Assembly: GCF_020921035.1 (NCBI RefSeq) | Contig: NC_063155.1 | Span: 24,421,294-24,485,293, forward strand | Length of the DNA: 64,000 nucleotides | From: Rhodamnia argentea | Lineage: Eukaryota; Streptophyta; Magnoliopsida; Myrtales; Myrtaceae | Direction of reading: 5' to 3' | Part shown: positions 37,327 through 52,642 of the stretch, piece after piece | Numbering within the stretch: position 1 is the first letter of the stretch | Layout of the letters: each line of letters starts with the position of its first letter | Notes under the pieces: model-generated | What the model was told of the DNA's origin: nothing | Seen by the model: only the letters and a program-made list of their open reading frames with translations | The model's database searches: none | Translations under genes and position numbers: made by a program

Positions 37327-39058
37327 TTTTTTTCACGTGGCAAACAAGTCTTCGTATAAAACAAGTAAGCATCGCTATACTAAGTTAATATCCTAAGCAA
37401 ATTTGTCATCGTGATGGCCGACTTATCATACTTAAAAAAATTCATTTTTCATGTGATTGCCGTCCTCCACGGAGGAAAACTGTATTTCAACATAATTAGG
37501 TATGTCGTTTCCCCCACGTGATTAGTAATTTAGTAGCACGAGCCTCAACTGACGAGAAGTCTTTCGATTAATTTTACTATTGCTGAAAAAGGGGAAATTT
37601 TCAAACCAAATTATGAAGAGGGGCTATTTTTTCAAAAAAAAAAAAAAAAAAAGACTTGAAGTATCGACTTAACTTCGGATAAGGGTCCACACCGGTAGGC
37701 CGGTGCGCACGTGCAAATTGCTTGCTTGTTCCGACAACTAGAACATTACAAATTTGTTACCTTCAAGTTATTTACTCAACTGCATTTTCACATACATCGC
37801 TATAATGATTATTTTGTCGTTAGTGGACTATGACTCGTTTTTCGAGTTTAAATCGCATAGCTCTTTCTCGGAGAACTAGCTTTGATCCGTCGCTTACTCA
37901 TATCAAGTCAAAGCAAAAAATTCAGACAATATTGCTCCTGCTCTAGCCTTTAAAATAAGTATACGAGTTGTATGCACAAGTCGATCGGCGAGCTTGATCC
38001 CTTATTTGAGACTAAATTCAGGTCCATTCCAAATTCTCTTTTGAAAAATAGGGTCCGACCATAAAAAAGTCACACATGTATCTCTTCAGATCCTCAAATG
38101 TTTATCGAAGATCTTGAGATTATAATTCAAAATTTTCTAGAGGAATATAAAAAGGTGATCTCCTAAACTTGTTCTTTCGTTTTCTTTTAGCAGTGTCTGG
38201 GAGTGGGGCCGGCACTAGCAACAGCAATACCGTTTTGTTTATTTGCTTATCTTCGGGCGGATTTGCTAGAACTTGGTTCTTATTCCCATCGGGGGAGAAG
38301 TGGGGGGGCCAGAAGTGGCGCGGCGATTAGCCCAAAACCTCTCGAGCCATAAACGTCAATCGACACAACATCTCGAAACCTACGTCCCATCAACTTCATC
38401 TCGCACGAATCGTCCCCACATAAATTTCCACGTTGTAGACGAGGAGACCCATTTCCCACGAGAAGAATTCTGAAATTTTAAACATCCTTTTATTTCGACA
38501 AAAAAACAAAACATATTTAAAAAATAATTGCTCGCATTGCTCAAAATAATTAACTAATAAAAATATTTTTATTGCTAAATATTTTTTATGGACGATCGAA
38601 TAGTGAAAATTTTATATTCGGGAGAAAACTGTTTTAAATCATTATGTGTATATATATATAAGATCTATTAAAGATTTATATTCGGAAATATGTTAGGTTG
38701 CAGTTTTTTTTACTGATTTGGTCCATTTGGGATCGCAACGCATTGTATTCACTCCATGATCACAAAACTTGTTTCTGATAATCACCAGGAGGATGACATG
38801 CCATGCTTGGTATGAATTGCTCAGGAGTATAAACAATCTTCAGTACTCCAAGCTAGGATCAAATCTTCTCATAAGATATTTGAGGATATGATAGTTTCCG
38901 TAATAAAAATAAAGTTTGCATGCTGATGTACAATGTAATAGTCAACTTCATTGAAACGTGGATACATGCAAGTCATTTTGTTGACGTATATCAGACAATG
39001 CAAGGCTCTATCTACAGAATGGTAGGTGCGATTTTCAAGTTTACTCTCAGTAGAATTT

Positions 39059-39491
39059 GTAATCTATAGTACTATCAACAGAAACAAAAAAAGGGTTCCA
39101 AGTTTTAAGTAGAGGAACTTTTCTATCCCAATTTTAATCGGGGTACTAGGCCGACAAGTCGGTTAAATGACATTGTGTGAAGCACAGGTGAACCCAACAA
39201 AAATGTTGAAGCTTCCGTCTATGATTCAAGGCTTGAGAGGCTACTATACCTACTTATCCAGCAGTTGCCGGTTTGAAACCGATTAGGGTTTAATTTCTCC
39301 TATTAGATGCCTATAAGTTGAGAGATTATTTTTCTTCCCCTCATCTCGGGGAATACCCTCGAATTTAACGTCCCAAAGTTCAGGCGAAGTAGTTTAAGGA
39401 ATTGCTTATGTCCAATCTACGGTACTATTAACAGAAACAAGAAAGGGTTCCACGTTGTGAGTAGAGGAACTTTTCCATCCCGATTTTGACC
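39059..39491. repeat. Diverged direct repeat flanking 270 bp
   Basis: About 80 bp at 39059-39138 and 39412-39491 share AATCTA.RGTACTAT, CAACAGAAACA or TAACAGAAACA, AGGGTTCCA and AGTAGAGGAACTTTTC in order. The intervening 270 bp is unrelated and has no gene. It may be a small transposon with terminal direct repeats or a local duplication. Confidence 0.5.
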
Positions 39492-39498
39492 TTAGTAA

Positions 39499-39528
39499 AT
39501 TTAGCGCTGCATATAGGCAGCACTAAAT
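39499..39528. repeat. Inverted repeat with 12 bp arms
   Basis: ATTTAGCGCTGC and GCAGCACTAAAT are inverted copies with one mismatch, separated by six bases. It directly follows the second direct repeat. No adjoining T run supports a terminator. Confidence 0.5.
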
Positions 39529-40563
39529 GCATGTCTGTTTTAGGACAACCATAACCTAACAAAAAATCAAAATTGAAACAAACAAAATCTACTTTTAGAA
39601 GGGCCATTTCCTCTCAAATCATTTTACCAATTATTTTGTTACATAGCCTTTCCTAAATTTCAAAAGTTACTCAAAATCCCTCTATAACATACGGACCATC
39701 TCGAGTTCATTATCGCAATCAATATATAAAAAATATGAATGGCATTTTGCTAACAAAAGCTAATCAAAATTTTCACATTCCTATTCGTATTTCTCTCAAA
39801 TCGCACTATGCTCTGTTTTTGTATTCATATACTACGAGTTCAGATGACATAATTTTGTTTTTCTAGTTATACAAAAACCTATATTTCTTCTCCCAAAGTT
39901 TCAAATACAACTATTTTTTGTTATGCCACTATTAAGTTGAATAGTTTTTTTCGCTTACTTTATCTTGATAAAATTATTGGCAAGTTTCACACATGCATCG
40001 CGTGTTAATATTCAAATTAAACGCTTAATCACTCATCAATCAACTTTTAAAGTTTTGTTTATTTCGTGAAAAACAATATTTTTTGTAAATACTAACTTAT
40101 GTCGCTTAAAAAGTAAATGAAATAAAAAATATTTTTATTAATCACGAAAATATTTAGATATAAATCGCTATAGAAAATAAAAATAATTTTTTATTAATTA
40201 ATTATGGTAAGAAATATGAGTGAGTATTTTCAGAATAAATAATGTTAAAAAAGAAAAACGACACGGGGTAGATGCGGAACGACGTCACGTGGCAGCCCAC
40301 CCGCGAACTCTTTCCGGACAGATCCCCCAGCATATATCACCAGAAACCTCGACCGACCCCACTGTCCCTGCTCTATTGTTTCGAGCTTTCAACTCTATTC
40401 GTTAATTCCCGAGAAAGCAATTGATCCTCCAATCGGATACGCACGTTCAATCTAAGACGCGAGCCGAGCACACACCGAACGCAAGCACGCGCCGCCGATC
40501 GCGTCTCTCGCGAAGAGAGAGCCTGCTCCGCAGAGCTGAGGAGGCGAAGCCAGAGAGAGTAAC

Positions 40564-43500
40564 ATGGCGTTGAGTTTTTGGAGTTCCCGAGACGCTCCGG
40601 GCTTCAAGCTGCTCCTCTCTCTGGCGGTCATGTACGGCCTCATGTCGATCCTCGTGTACCACAGGGTCCAAATGAAGTTCGTAGACCCGCTCGGGGTCGA
40701 CGCTCCCCCCGATCGGTTCTCCGAGGCTCGAGCCGTCGAGCACGTCCGCGTGCTGGCGCAGGACATCGGCGGCCGTCAGGTGAGTCAGCTGGTCGTTCTT
40801 TGTTGCTCTTCTCTTGGCGCGGCTGTTTAGCTTTGACTTTGAATGTGTTTTCATGCCATAATATCTGGAACTAGAATTTTTCTGCTGCGTTAATTAGACT
40901 TCGGGTAGGTGAAATAGAGCATGACTAACAGAAGATTCGGCATTTGGTTAATTCGGGCAAAAAATGTCCACCAGTGGGAAATTCATGCTCGGTTGAGTAA
41001 GTGAAAGCAGAAGTTGCCGTGGAATAGCGTAATCCTTGTATCTTCAGTTTGCGTTTAGCTTAATGCAGCATTTCAATCTGGTGCTGATAGGAAGGAACTC
41101 CTGGATTACAAGAAGCTGCTCGATATATCAAATCGCAGTTGGAGATGTTTAAGAATCGAGCGGGACCTAAGTTAAAGTAATGTGTTGCACCTATATCTTG
41201 AAATCTGATTGAATTTGCAATTTCTTTTCTGGAGTGTCTCTTTTTGGTCCTTCCTTTTCGGTAGGTATTATATTTGCTATTTGTTTATCTTAGAAGTTGT
41301 CAAGTTCTACAAACTCGCTACTTCCGCCAAATTATTCTCAGAAACTTTTACGCAGAGTCGAGGTTGAGGAGTCAACTGTTGCCGGATCATTCAACATGAT
41401 GTTTTTAGGCCACAGCATTTCACTTGGGTACAGAAACCACACAAATGTTGTTGCCAGGTAACTTACCCATGGCAATGTCTGGAATTTGACTGCATGGTTG
41501 TGGCTTCTCCCCCTTCCAAATTTCAAGATTTATTCACCAAATTATTGATGCATGGAGCTCCTTGCCGCGGAGGCTCCCTCCTCCCTTTCTTTATAAATTA
41601 CATGAAAGATCTGAAAGGCCATGTGAAAAATAAAAACTTGTGGTTTTCGTTTTCTCGTTTTGCTACGGAGGTCGGCTTTTGTATAAAAAATCCATTGATG
41701 GAGATGATTTTCATCTTTAATAGCCCTGAAGAGATATCTTGTAATTGTGTTGAGGTGACAAACTGGTTTATGCCTTGTCTTCCTCGAGAGGCCTCTTCCA
41801 ATGCTTATAACACAATAATTGATCAAGCAATGAGAGGCCAAGCTTCCAATATCCGTCCATGCTTGCATATCAGGAGATATCACTTTAAGCTGAATTTTGA
41901 TCTAATGGCAGGATATCATCTTTATATTCACAAGACACTGATCCATCCCTTCTAGTCAACGGGCATTTTGATAGTCCACTTGGTTCTCCTGGTGCTGGTG
42001 ACTGTGGTTCATGTGTTGGTATGTGGAAATCCCATTGAGCTCTCATCAAGTGTCTGGTAATATTTTCCTTTATCATGTTGATCCAAGCAACCAAAGAAAG
42101 GGTGGAGGTGTAAAAGTATACATTTAGCCAATCCTTCCTTGTAAAGTCTTGATTTTATTGCTCTGTATTAGTTTTACATTCTCTTCGCAGTATCAGTACT
42201 TTAGTTGTGATTTTTTGATGATTAACCTGGATAAACATTTTCTGCATCATATAAGGTTTCTCACTCGTATTGCAGCATCAATGCTGGAACTAGCAAGACT
42301 TATTGTGGATGCTGACTGGATTCCTCCTCGGCCCATCATTTTTCTTTTTAATGGTGCAGAAGAACTTTTTATGCTGGTAAGTGGTAGTTATATATCTCCG
42401 CCAATGAATTCTCAATCTGGTAGTCTAATTGATTTATTTTTACGTTCTTATTTTGACATTAAAAGTTTGAGTAACACTATTTCTCTTTAAAATTTAAAGT
42501 TCTTGCGGACAAAAAGGTGTTTTTGCTTGCTAAAATGGCCATTAGCAAACTGTTGTTAGATAGAATCACCTTAAACTTTGCATGTTCTGAACATATTCAG
42601 CTAATGAAGCTATTTGCTTATCATTTTCAGGGTTCACATGGCTTCATGACGACACACAGATGGCGTGATTCAATTGGAGCTTTTATAAATGTGGAAGCAT
42701 CTGGAACTGGAGGACCTGGTATTTGAAAAGTGCAGGGGTCCTTTAACTATTTTATTACAGAGCATCACTTAACTGAGATGTAAATATAATAGTTTACGGG
42801 GAAATGATAAAAGGAGAAACTCCATTTCCATTTAGTCTCTTTTCAAGTGTCTTATTCCCACTGTTCCAATGGGATGACATCTATCTCCTCATTCTTATGC
42901 TCGATTGTTCATATTACAAAGCATTAATTATACAGAGATAAATAGAGTGGTAATGTTCTGGGGAATTTTGCTTCAATTTCAGAATCAGTAATTGCAGGTT
43001 GTGATAACTCGTCAAGATATAAATAATAAAATGGCAGTTCTCCTCATGCTCAACTGCTTTTCTGGTGATATTGCATCCCTGATGATCTTTTATTTTTCAA
43101 TGCTCTCAACAGATTTGGTGTGCCAATCTGGACCCGGTTCTTGGCCTTCTCTTGTTTATGCTGAATCAGCGATATATCCCATGGCACATAGTGCTGCTCA
43201 GGTTCTTTATTTTCTTTTCCTATAATTGGGTTACATACGTGTATATAATTTACAAGTATTTATAAAGAGAAGCATGCAATTTATACATATGAGTCGGGTT
43301 AGATCTTCAGGTTGTTAAATAAGAAGTACGTGTATCATATATGAGAAGTTAGAAGATTATGAGGTTCTGCTGCTATAGGATTAATTATAGAGTGGTACTC
43401 TCTTTTGAATGTCTTTTAGGCCAAACTTTTCTCGCTCCTCTGTCCCTCATTTAACAACCCCCCCTCCCCCCTTTCTTTCTCTCTCTTAGTGGTTATGTTT

Positions 43501-46500
43501 TCTTAATATGCTGCAGAGGTCTAGAAGCTGGTCTCACTTGTGAATTATCTCTTCGGGTGCAGGATGTTTTTCCTGTAATTCCCGGTGATACGGATTACCG
43601 AATATTTTCTCAAGATTATGGCAACATTCCTGGCTTGGATATTATCTTTCTTCTTGGTGGTTATTTTTACCATACCTCATATGACACTGTGGACAGACTA
43701 TTGTATGCCTTAAATCTGCTATTTTGGTACTGATATGTATGGTCTTAGAAATCACATAATTTTGACCTTTTTGTTTTTTCCCTCATAAATCCAAACTTTT
43801 TAAAACAGACCTGGAAGTGTCCAAGCACGTGGAGACAATTTGTTCAGCTTAATGAAGGCCTTCACAACTTCCTCTATGTTGAGAAATGCTCATGAAAGAG
43901 AACGTATTGGATCTACTGGATCGGATGAGCGGGCTGTATTCTTTGATTATTTATCTTGGATTTTGGTACAACTTTTTTAGATATGTCAATGAGTATCTTC
44001 ATAGTTGGTTATATGAATAAGGTTGCTAATATTGTGGATTTTTCAGATATATTATCCTAGAAGGGTGGCTGTGGTGCTCCATTGTGTTCCTATTGGCATC
44101 TTCTTCGTCATGCCTTTCCTTTTGCATTTACTAAACTTTGGCTCTCGTTCTTGGTTTGCAATTCTCTGTGACTTTGTGAAAGGTAAAGAATGATTGCTAC
44201 CCGTTTTCTGCTATAACTCATTTTCATGTTATGCGGTTTCATTGTCTTTGTCATGACTGTTTGCTCAAGTACCTGGTCTACAGCAAGTTTTACCAACATC
44301 TTTTGCTCTCTCCAGGGACTATGCTCCATTCTGCTGGTATCATACTGGGGGTTCTTTTTCCAGTTGTCTTCTCTATACTGAGATTGCTCTTCTCAAGTTT
44401 TGCAATGAATTGGTGAGTTCTCATCATTTGATTTCACATATCATCTCAGCAGATGGCAACCGTTAAAACTTGATAGGTGTAGCCTGCTGCTTTTCCTTTT
44501 TGCTTTCTGGAGAGAGAAAGTAGGTGGGGTGCGGGTTGGTGAGGGGATACTATGGCATGTGTTCATGTTAACATAGGCAATTGCAGGCTATGCATGATGT
44601 GCTGTAGCCAAATGCAGGTTTGCTACTCCATATTTGGCCTTCATAATGTTCATCCCCAGCTCTGTCGTTGGTCTTTTGGTTCCAAGAATTGTTTGGAACA
44701 ACTTTCCTCTCTCTCAAGAGATCTCAAATCTTAAATTATCAAAGGAGGTATGATCCACTCTGAATAATTATTGTCAAAGCTCTGTTTCTTTTTATTTAAT
44801 CTGTGTGCAATTCTTTCAAACCTTGAGAATGATTACTTCAGCTGGACATGCAAAACAGGTAAATAGTAATTGAATGTATGCGACTGAGGTCTGCCTGCTT
44901 CATTATACTTTATAATGCCGTGATATGAAGAGTCGTCATGATAATGCAAGCAAGTTCTTTTGGACTCTTCAGTGACACTACTGAGTACATGACTGAAATA
45001 TTCATGCAGGTGCTCTTTGATGAAGCAAGGTTTTGGGGAGCATTTGGTTTCTATTCTTTAGTAACGTTGGTAAGTCACACGATTCAAAATTTATGACTTC
45101 CTCTTGTTGAAAGGTGTCAATGAGCTAAATGTGAATTTGGAATATGTTCACTTATTCTACTGTTGAACTTGATCTGACCAAAAAAAAACTTGCTAAAGCA
45201 ACTTTGGTTACTGCAGGCCTACCTTTTAGCTGGGCTGAGTGGTGGATTCGTGACTTTTATGTTGTCCACTGCAATGCTTCTTTCTTGGATATCCTTCAGC
45301 TTAGCAATTCGGTCAAGCAGTCGACATTCACCATGGTAGTGATTGAAAAAGTTCTACTATGGCATGCTTCTATAAATTTTTTCATGGAAAGCACTTTGAA
45401 TGTTATAGGCTATGGCTAGTTGCTAAGCATATTCGATGCTTGCCCTTTGTGAGTTATCCTCCAAGGGACTCCTAAACTTCTTCAAGGAAAAGAACTACTC
45501 TTGCTTGGAACTCATGATGAGGTTTCAGTAAGCTTTCAAGAAAACCTAGAAATGGTGTTTTCCTTCGGCACTAATTGCTGAGTACTCTCGTAAAAATGGT
45601 GTCAGCTTTGATGGTTGATAATTGACGGCTTTGTACAACTTTAGTGATGATTTGGAACCTTTGCGGTTTCCGAAGGAGTGAAAGGGAACTTCACTGTTAA
45701 TTTTCTCTCAGGATTTTCAACAAAAATTGAGTATTGGCGGTAAGATATGATGGCTACTCTACTGTTTCATCTAGAGAAGTTTGATGATTGTTACATGCCA
45801 TGAATAGATCGGCTGTCCCTTCTGAAAATAGCTATTTATCACGATTCTTCTCCGGCAACTTGTTACTTTTTTATATTCCTCCTGATATTTCATTTTTCGT
45901 AAGTATGATAAGGAAGTACAATCTGATTGGAGTGACTTCTTTCAGGTCGACTGTTGCTTTCGTGATACCTCTAATTCCGTGCCTTACATACTCTGTCTAT
46001 TTTGGCGGGTTTCTTATCCAGTTTTTAATTGAGAAGATGGGTATGATGGGCTCTGTTCCACCTCCTTATGGCAAGTTTTCTGGACCTGTATCTTTTCCGA
46101 TGACCTTCATTGACATATGCAATGTAAGGTGTTCAGTAATTGGCATTCTAGGATTACGATGGTAGTAATGCGCATCATACTTGGCAGCAACTGATGACGT
46201 GTCACCTTGTCTTGTATCTTAAGTGCATGCAACTGATATGCCAGAGAGAGACCCAGTTTGGATTAATATCAACATCTCTTTCAACTGTTCTTCCTCTTTT
46301 AAGTGCAGCAACTACGCTTTTGTGATTATCGTCTCAGTTGTCTATACTGTCTGTTCCGTGTGCTTAGTTCTAGCCAAATTGTAAGAGCTTTCTTTTCATA
46401 AAGGTATCAAAGATGATATAAAGTGAAGTGAGATTCTCTTGATGGCAATATACTACATCATAACTGCAAGTTTGGCTTCGGTTCCAGTCCCATTCTTCAG

Positions 46501-49107
46501 TGCCTACATCAAAGCCAAAATGGGTTCGTCACCCTGAAATAAGACCGACTATCCATTTTTTTAATCTGAAAATGGCATACGCTTGTGCTTCAAGTGATTC
46601 GTGTTCTCTTGCTAGAAACCATCATGTTAATTGCCGGCAGATTCATATTTTTGCCTTTGGTGGCAACTTTGCTATTGATGCAAGAAGTTCCCCTGCAAAT
46701 GTTCATGAAAATGAAATGATGCAGTCATTGTTATATCTGTGTACTGATATCGCTTAAAGTTTTGGTGAAAATGGTTTTCTAACATAAACGATAGTTGAAA
46801 CTTCGCAGAAGTTCATTACTTGAGCAAGAAAAGCTCAAGGAAAAAGGACTGATGCCATCAAGTACTTTTTGCAGGGTTCTTTGTTCCTGATATTGTAGTG
46901 GCAGCTGTAACTGGGCTTGCAACTGGGTGGAGTGTGGGCCCTCTGATACCTATCTGTGGTCGTTGGTTAGCCAAGTCTTCTATCTTGCAGTTCCTGGTGC
47001 ATCTTACAGTACTTACCATGGCAGTTTCTTCCCAGCTTTTCCCATACAGCAGAGATGCTCCTAAGAGGGTTGTTTTCCAGCATACCTTCCTTACTGCTGG
47101 TAGCGAAGCAACTAAACTCAAAATCGGAAGAATTACTTTCAGAAGTTTATCCATAATTCCAGCCTTCTTGATTACATCATATAGTAGATGAATTGTAGAA
47201 CCTTACTTAAGATGGAAAGCAGCATCGGATGATTATCTAACAACACTTCACATTTCCATTTGATAGGTGGAAATCAAGTTCTCAACTCCAGTTATGATTT
47301 GGGCATAGTGGATTCCAATCCTTTGCCTTTTCTTTTCAAATATGCGCCTGAAGTGGCAAAAGAAATGCACATCAGCCCAGATTTTTCTTTTGATGCTGCA
47401 AATCTGTCTTATAGAGAGAACTGGATGGTATGTAACCACAACTGAGGAGTCAAACGGCTGTCAAATTGACTGCTTTACTCATGAATCCTAATTGGTTTTT
47501 GTAAAGGGAAATGTTAGTCAGATATTTCCTGTATATTGATCCACATTGGAGGATCAAATTGGGCCCATTCAGCTTCGTCTAGTAGTCTATTCAAGAAGTT
47601 TGATGTGTGTTTGTAAAGCAGCTTCGTGTGGATCATACGATGCAAACTGTCTAGCCAACATTTTGACCTCGTGTAATTGTTGAGGATGAATTAATCTAGG
47701 CTGCTACAAAATTAAAATGAGGTTTTAGAAGAATCGATCCATGTCAACTTTAAAGTGAGGTACAATGAAATAGTTCTTGTTGTACGTCTACATATTGATA
47801 TTGTAATGCATACTAGATCCAAATTTCTGTTTCATCTGAATTTTGTATTTCATAGATGCCTGAGGATTTTTCTTCCTTCTCTTGCAGGGGATTTTCCCAG
47901 TATCGTTTTTGTTTTCGCGAAGCTTAAAGGTTCCTGCACAAAGTGAAGACATTCTCAAGCACCATCAAGCTTTCCCTCATCTATCTGCATACAAATCACA
48001 GAGTAGTGGCGATAGTTTCCGTAGAATCTACTTGGAATTTTCCTTGGGGTAAGTAGAACGAACCGTACTATAGTTGATCTATTGATGAACAGACATTTTC
48101 GCATCCTTAAACCCCATGGCTCATTATCTCCGATTTCAGATTGAAATACAAGCAACCGTGAACAATATTTATGAATTCGTAGCCTCATAGGTCATCATGA
48201 CAAGCGAAAATTGGCAGGACTTCAATTTAGTGGGAATTTAGTGGGAAAGAAAGGCGGGTTTTATCAGTTTGCTGATATGTTGTTTGTTGGTGCATCAGAT
48301 CTGTTTACTTTAGTGAAACCTCTTACTTCCTGAACTCTAAGTCAGCTCTGCAGTGCTAAAATACTTTTTTTCCCTTTTGGGCGGGGGGTTCTCCCTTTTA
48401 GCTCTTTGAATGAGGTGTGGGTTGCAGTGCTCAACATAACTGGTCCTCTGTCTGGCTGGTCATTTGCAGATGAGGCTCTTCCAGGTTAAGTGGAGAACAC
48501 TTCAATTCCTTCAATTTGGCTAAATTCTATTTTCCCTTACACTTAGTTGCATTGCTACAGCTCCTGAGGCCGCCGGTGGTGGTCCTCCATCGTACATATG
48601 CAGACTGAGCGGCTATAGTAATGAAAATTGGACTTTCTGGCTAGAGGTAATGTTGCTGCATTTGACTCGAACGTTCGGGAAGAAATCATATTCGTTGTAC
48701 GAATTTGAAGCTCACCATGCAATGTCCATTGCATGGTGATCCTACCCACTTATTCCTGTCATTCTCTTGTATGTCATTTGTCCCTTTGACACAAATTTGA
48801 TTTCTCTTATCATTTCTGGAACGCGAAAATTGTCTGCATCAGTTGCACTCGCTTTTCCTTTCGCTACACTCTACAGTGCGATCCGTGCGGATGAGACTTC
48901 AGTTGCTATTTGTGATTCTGGCATCATGACATGTTCATCGTTACTTTTTTGCTGTAATCGCAGGCTAGCAGTTCCAAGGATTTAAGAGTTGATGTCAATG
49001 TGGTGGACCAACATTTGGTCGATGCAGCTGCAAAGTTGAAGAGCGTTTTTCCTGACTGGGTGGATGTCATCGCGTATTCGAACTTCATGTCCACTTACAC
49101 TTTCTAA
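40564..49107 (+). CDS. ERMP1-like M28 zinc metallopeptidase, membrane-bound
   Basis: ERMP1/Fxna-type proteins are ER-membrane M28 exopeptidases. Twenty-one exons: 40564-40779, 41091-41176, 41356-41457, 41912-42018, 42276-42376, 42631-42718, 43113-43201, 43563-43702, 43809-43965, 44047-44182, 44316-44412, 44618-44747, 45010-45069, 45217-45335, 45946-46070, 46875-47099, 47267-47427, 47888-48048, 48402-48484, 48561-48646, 48964-49107, giving 870 aa; Arabidopsis At1g67420 is of similar length. Residues about 14-33 form a membrane anchor (FKLLLSLAVMYGLMSILV). The M28 domain shows NGHFDSPLGSPGAGDCGS (His153, Asp165), NGAEE (catalytic Glu199, ligand Glu200), NVEASG (Glu226) and YHTSYDT (His300), a full zinc-site set. 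Several membrane segments follow (VVLHCVPIGIFFVMPFLLHL; IILGVLFPVVFSILRLLF), then a luminal tail. Exon 15 ends TATG|GCAAGT, a predicted GC donor, because no GT in reach keeps the PPPYG|FFVPDIVV frame. Confidence 0.95.
45166..45192 (+). mobile_element. Possible GACC-poly(A) micro-insertion in an ERMP1-like intron
   Basis: AACTTG at 45166-45171 and 45187-45192 flanks ATCTGACC plus A residues. The direct repeat is only 6 bp, so this copy is weaker than those near 52.5 kb. It lies shortly before exon 14 of the peptidase gene. Confidence 0.3.
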
Positions 49108-49761
49108 TCTCATTCATGCAAAGTATATTTCTCCTTTCCAGGACTTCAGATGTTGAATTAGCTGGTGAATAACAGGAGTTTGCACTGGTGTTGCCATTTG
49201 TCATCACTTATCAATAGACCTGCCAAATACATTGGGTTTGGATTGGATCATAAATGATTCCATCCAAATTGATTCAGATTATCTATTTATAACCCATTTA
49301 TTGCAATGCAAATTTCTCTTTACAATTTGAAAATCAAAGGAATAAAAAACGAGACTAGCAACTCATATGCACATATCACGCTCTGAGCATGAGATAAACA
49401 TACATGCATTCAATTTTAGAAAGAAGCCTCTCGAATACAAATACGATCTTCACTCGGTTTTTCCACGAACACTCTGTGTTTCATTCAAACATAGAGCATA
49501 GAAGCATTATTGAATTGTTAATTCCGATCTAGACGAATTTAGTGACATTAGAGTATGCTCAAACTATTGTTTTATCCCTAATCGGTACTTAATTTTTACA
49601 AGTCTTGTCAAATGAGTGCTTAGAGAATAGCTTCGATCCGCAAGAACGAACTGATCTGCAGTTGAAGTGGAAAGTGGTAGGTTATCAGCGTTTCGCGTTC
49701 AAAGCCCATGGAACTTGCGCCGTTGCTCGTATGTTCAGATGCTCACGAGCTCGACAATGGT
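49108..49761. other. Intergenic between ERMP1-like and RPL17 genes
   Basis: The 3' UTR of the peptidase gene is followed by AT-rich spacer. Small open frames at 49605-49876 overlap the RPL17 promoter and are not called. No repeat or RNA gene seen. Confidence 0.6.
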
Positions 49762-49790
49762 TGGGCCTCCGAGAGCCCATGACAGGCCCA
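49762..49790. promoter_or_regulatory. Paired site II elements of RPL17
   Basis: TGGGCC at 49762-49767 and GGCCCA at 49785-49790 are site II elements, which drive ribosomal protein genes in growing tissue through TCP-type factors. They lie about 80-110 bp upstream of the TATA box. Confidence 0.7.
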
Positions 49791-49840
49791 GATCAATATC
49801 CCTGGTCGCTTCACCCAATCTCTCCAGTCGTCTCTGGAGA

Positions 49841-49849
49841 TTAGGGTTT
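49841..49849. promoter_or_regulatory. Telo-box of RPL17
   Basis: TTAGGGTTT is the reverse of the AAACCCTAA telo-box, which accompanies site II elements in plant ribosomal protein promoters. A TATA-like TTTATATAAAG follows at 49868-49878. A second AACCCTA word lies in the leader at about 49928. Confidence 0.7.
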
Positions 49850-49962
49850 CATTCTGCGGCCGTCGTTTTTATATAAAGAGCGCCGTCTCGCTACCTCCTC
49901 CTCCTTGCTCATTCCAAGCGAGTGAAAACCCTACTTCATCGAGGCGTCTACCAGAAGCCGCC

Positions 49963-52232
<2,270 letters not shown>

Positions 52233-52455
52233 AGTTAACACCAAATGAACCAGGACACACCCAACAGAGACTCCCGTTCTCTCAGGCCTTCTTTTTGGAG
52301 AGAGTCGTTTCAGTTTTCCCCATAGAATGTACTCTGGATTTTTGGAACAAATGTGATTTTTCCGTCAGCTGTTATGTCCGACTTTATTTGCAATATTGAG
52401 GATAGCGTACTATATTTTAATTTCCTCCATCTTTATAACTCTACACTAGACTTAA

Positions 52456-52497
52456 AGTACCGTGTTCTTTTGACCCAAAAAAACAGTACCGTGTTCT
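52456..52497 (+). mobile_element. GACC-poly(A) micro-insertion, 13 bp direct repeats
   Basis: AGTACCGTGTTCT occurs exactly at 52456-52468 and 52485-52497. The 16 bp between is TTTGACCCAAAAAAAC. A long exact duplication around such a small A-rich insert fits target-site duplication by reverse-transcription-type insertion. Confidence 0.7.
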
Positions 52498-52541
52498 AAG
52501 TTGTAATTGAAAAAAATTCAACTTTTTTAGCATTATTTGAT

Positions 52542-52595
52542 GTGGAATTATGCTTCTGACCAAAAAAAAAAAAAAAGCAAAAGTGGAATTATGCT
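52542..52595 (+). mobile_element. GACC-poly(A) micro-insertion, 13 bp direct repeats
   Basis: GTGGAATTATGCT occurs exactly at 52542-52554 and 52583-52595. The 28 bp between is TCTGACC, a run of 15 A, then GCAAAA. Confidence 0.7.
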
Positions 52596-52642
52596 GGATA
52601 TGCTAATTTGATTAGCCCTCTCTCAGTAGGATCCACGGAATA

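Larger units (their letters stand above)
35565..40563. other. Large intergenic region between GT47 and ERMP1-like genes
   Basis: This is the shared upstream region of two divergent genes. A GA run (about 35656-35676) lies in the GT47 leader. A bounded MITE-like element occupies 36800-37326. A diverged 80 bp direct repeat lies at 39059-39138 and 39412-39491, and a near-perfect hairpin at 39499-39528. The frame at 38273-38473 shows no domain. The 160 bp before 40564 is the GC-rich leader of the peptidase gene. Confidence 0.5.

Noticed and set aside
40447-40874. Antisense frames over the first ERMP1-like exon
   Set aside because: They are mirror frames of a GC-rich coding exon and show no domain of their own.
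41494-41955. 153-residue plus-strand frame as a separate gene
   Set aside because: It lies in intron 3 of the ERMP1-like gene, runs into exon 4 in a different frame, and has no recognisable domain.
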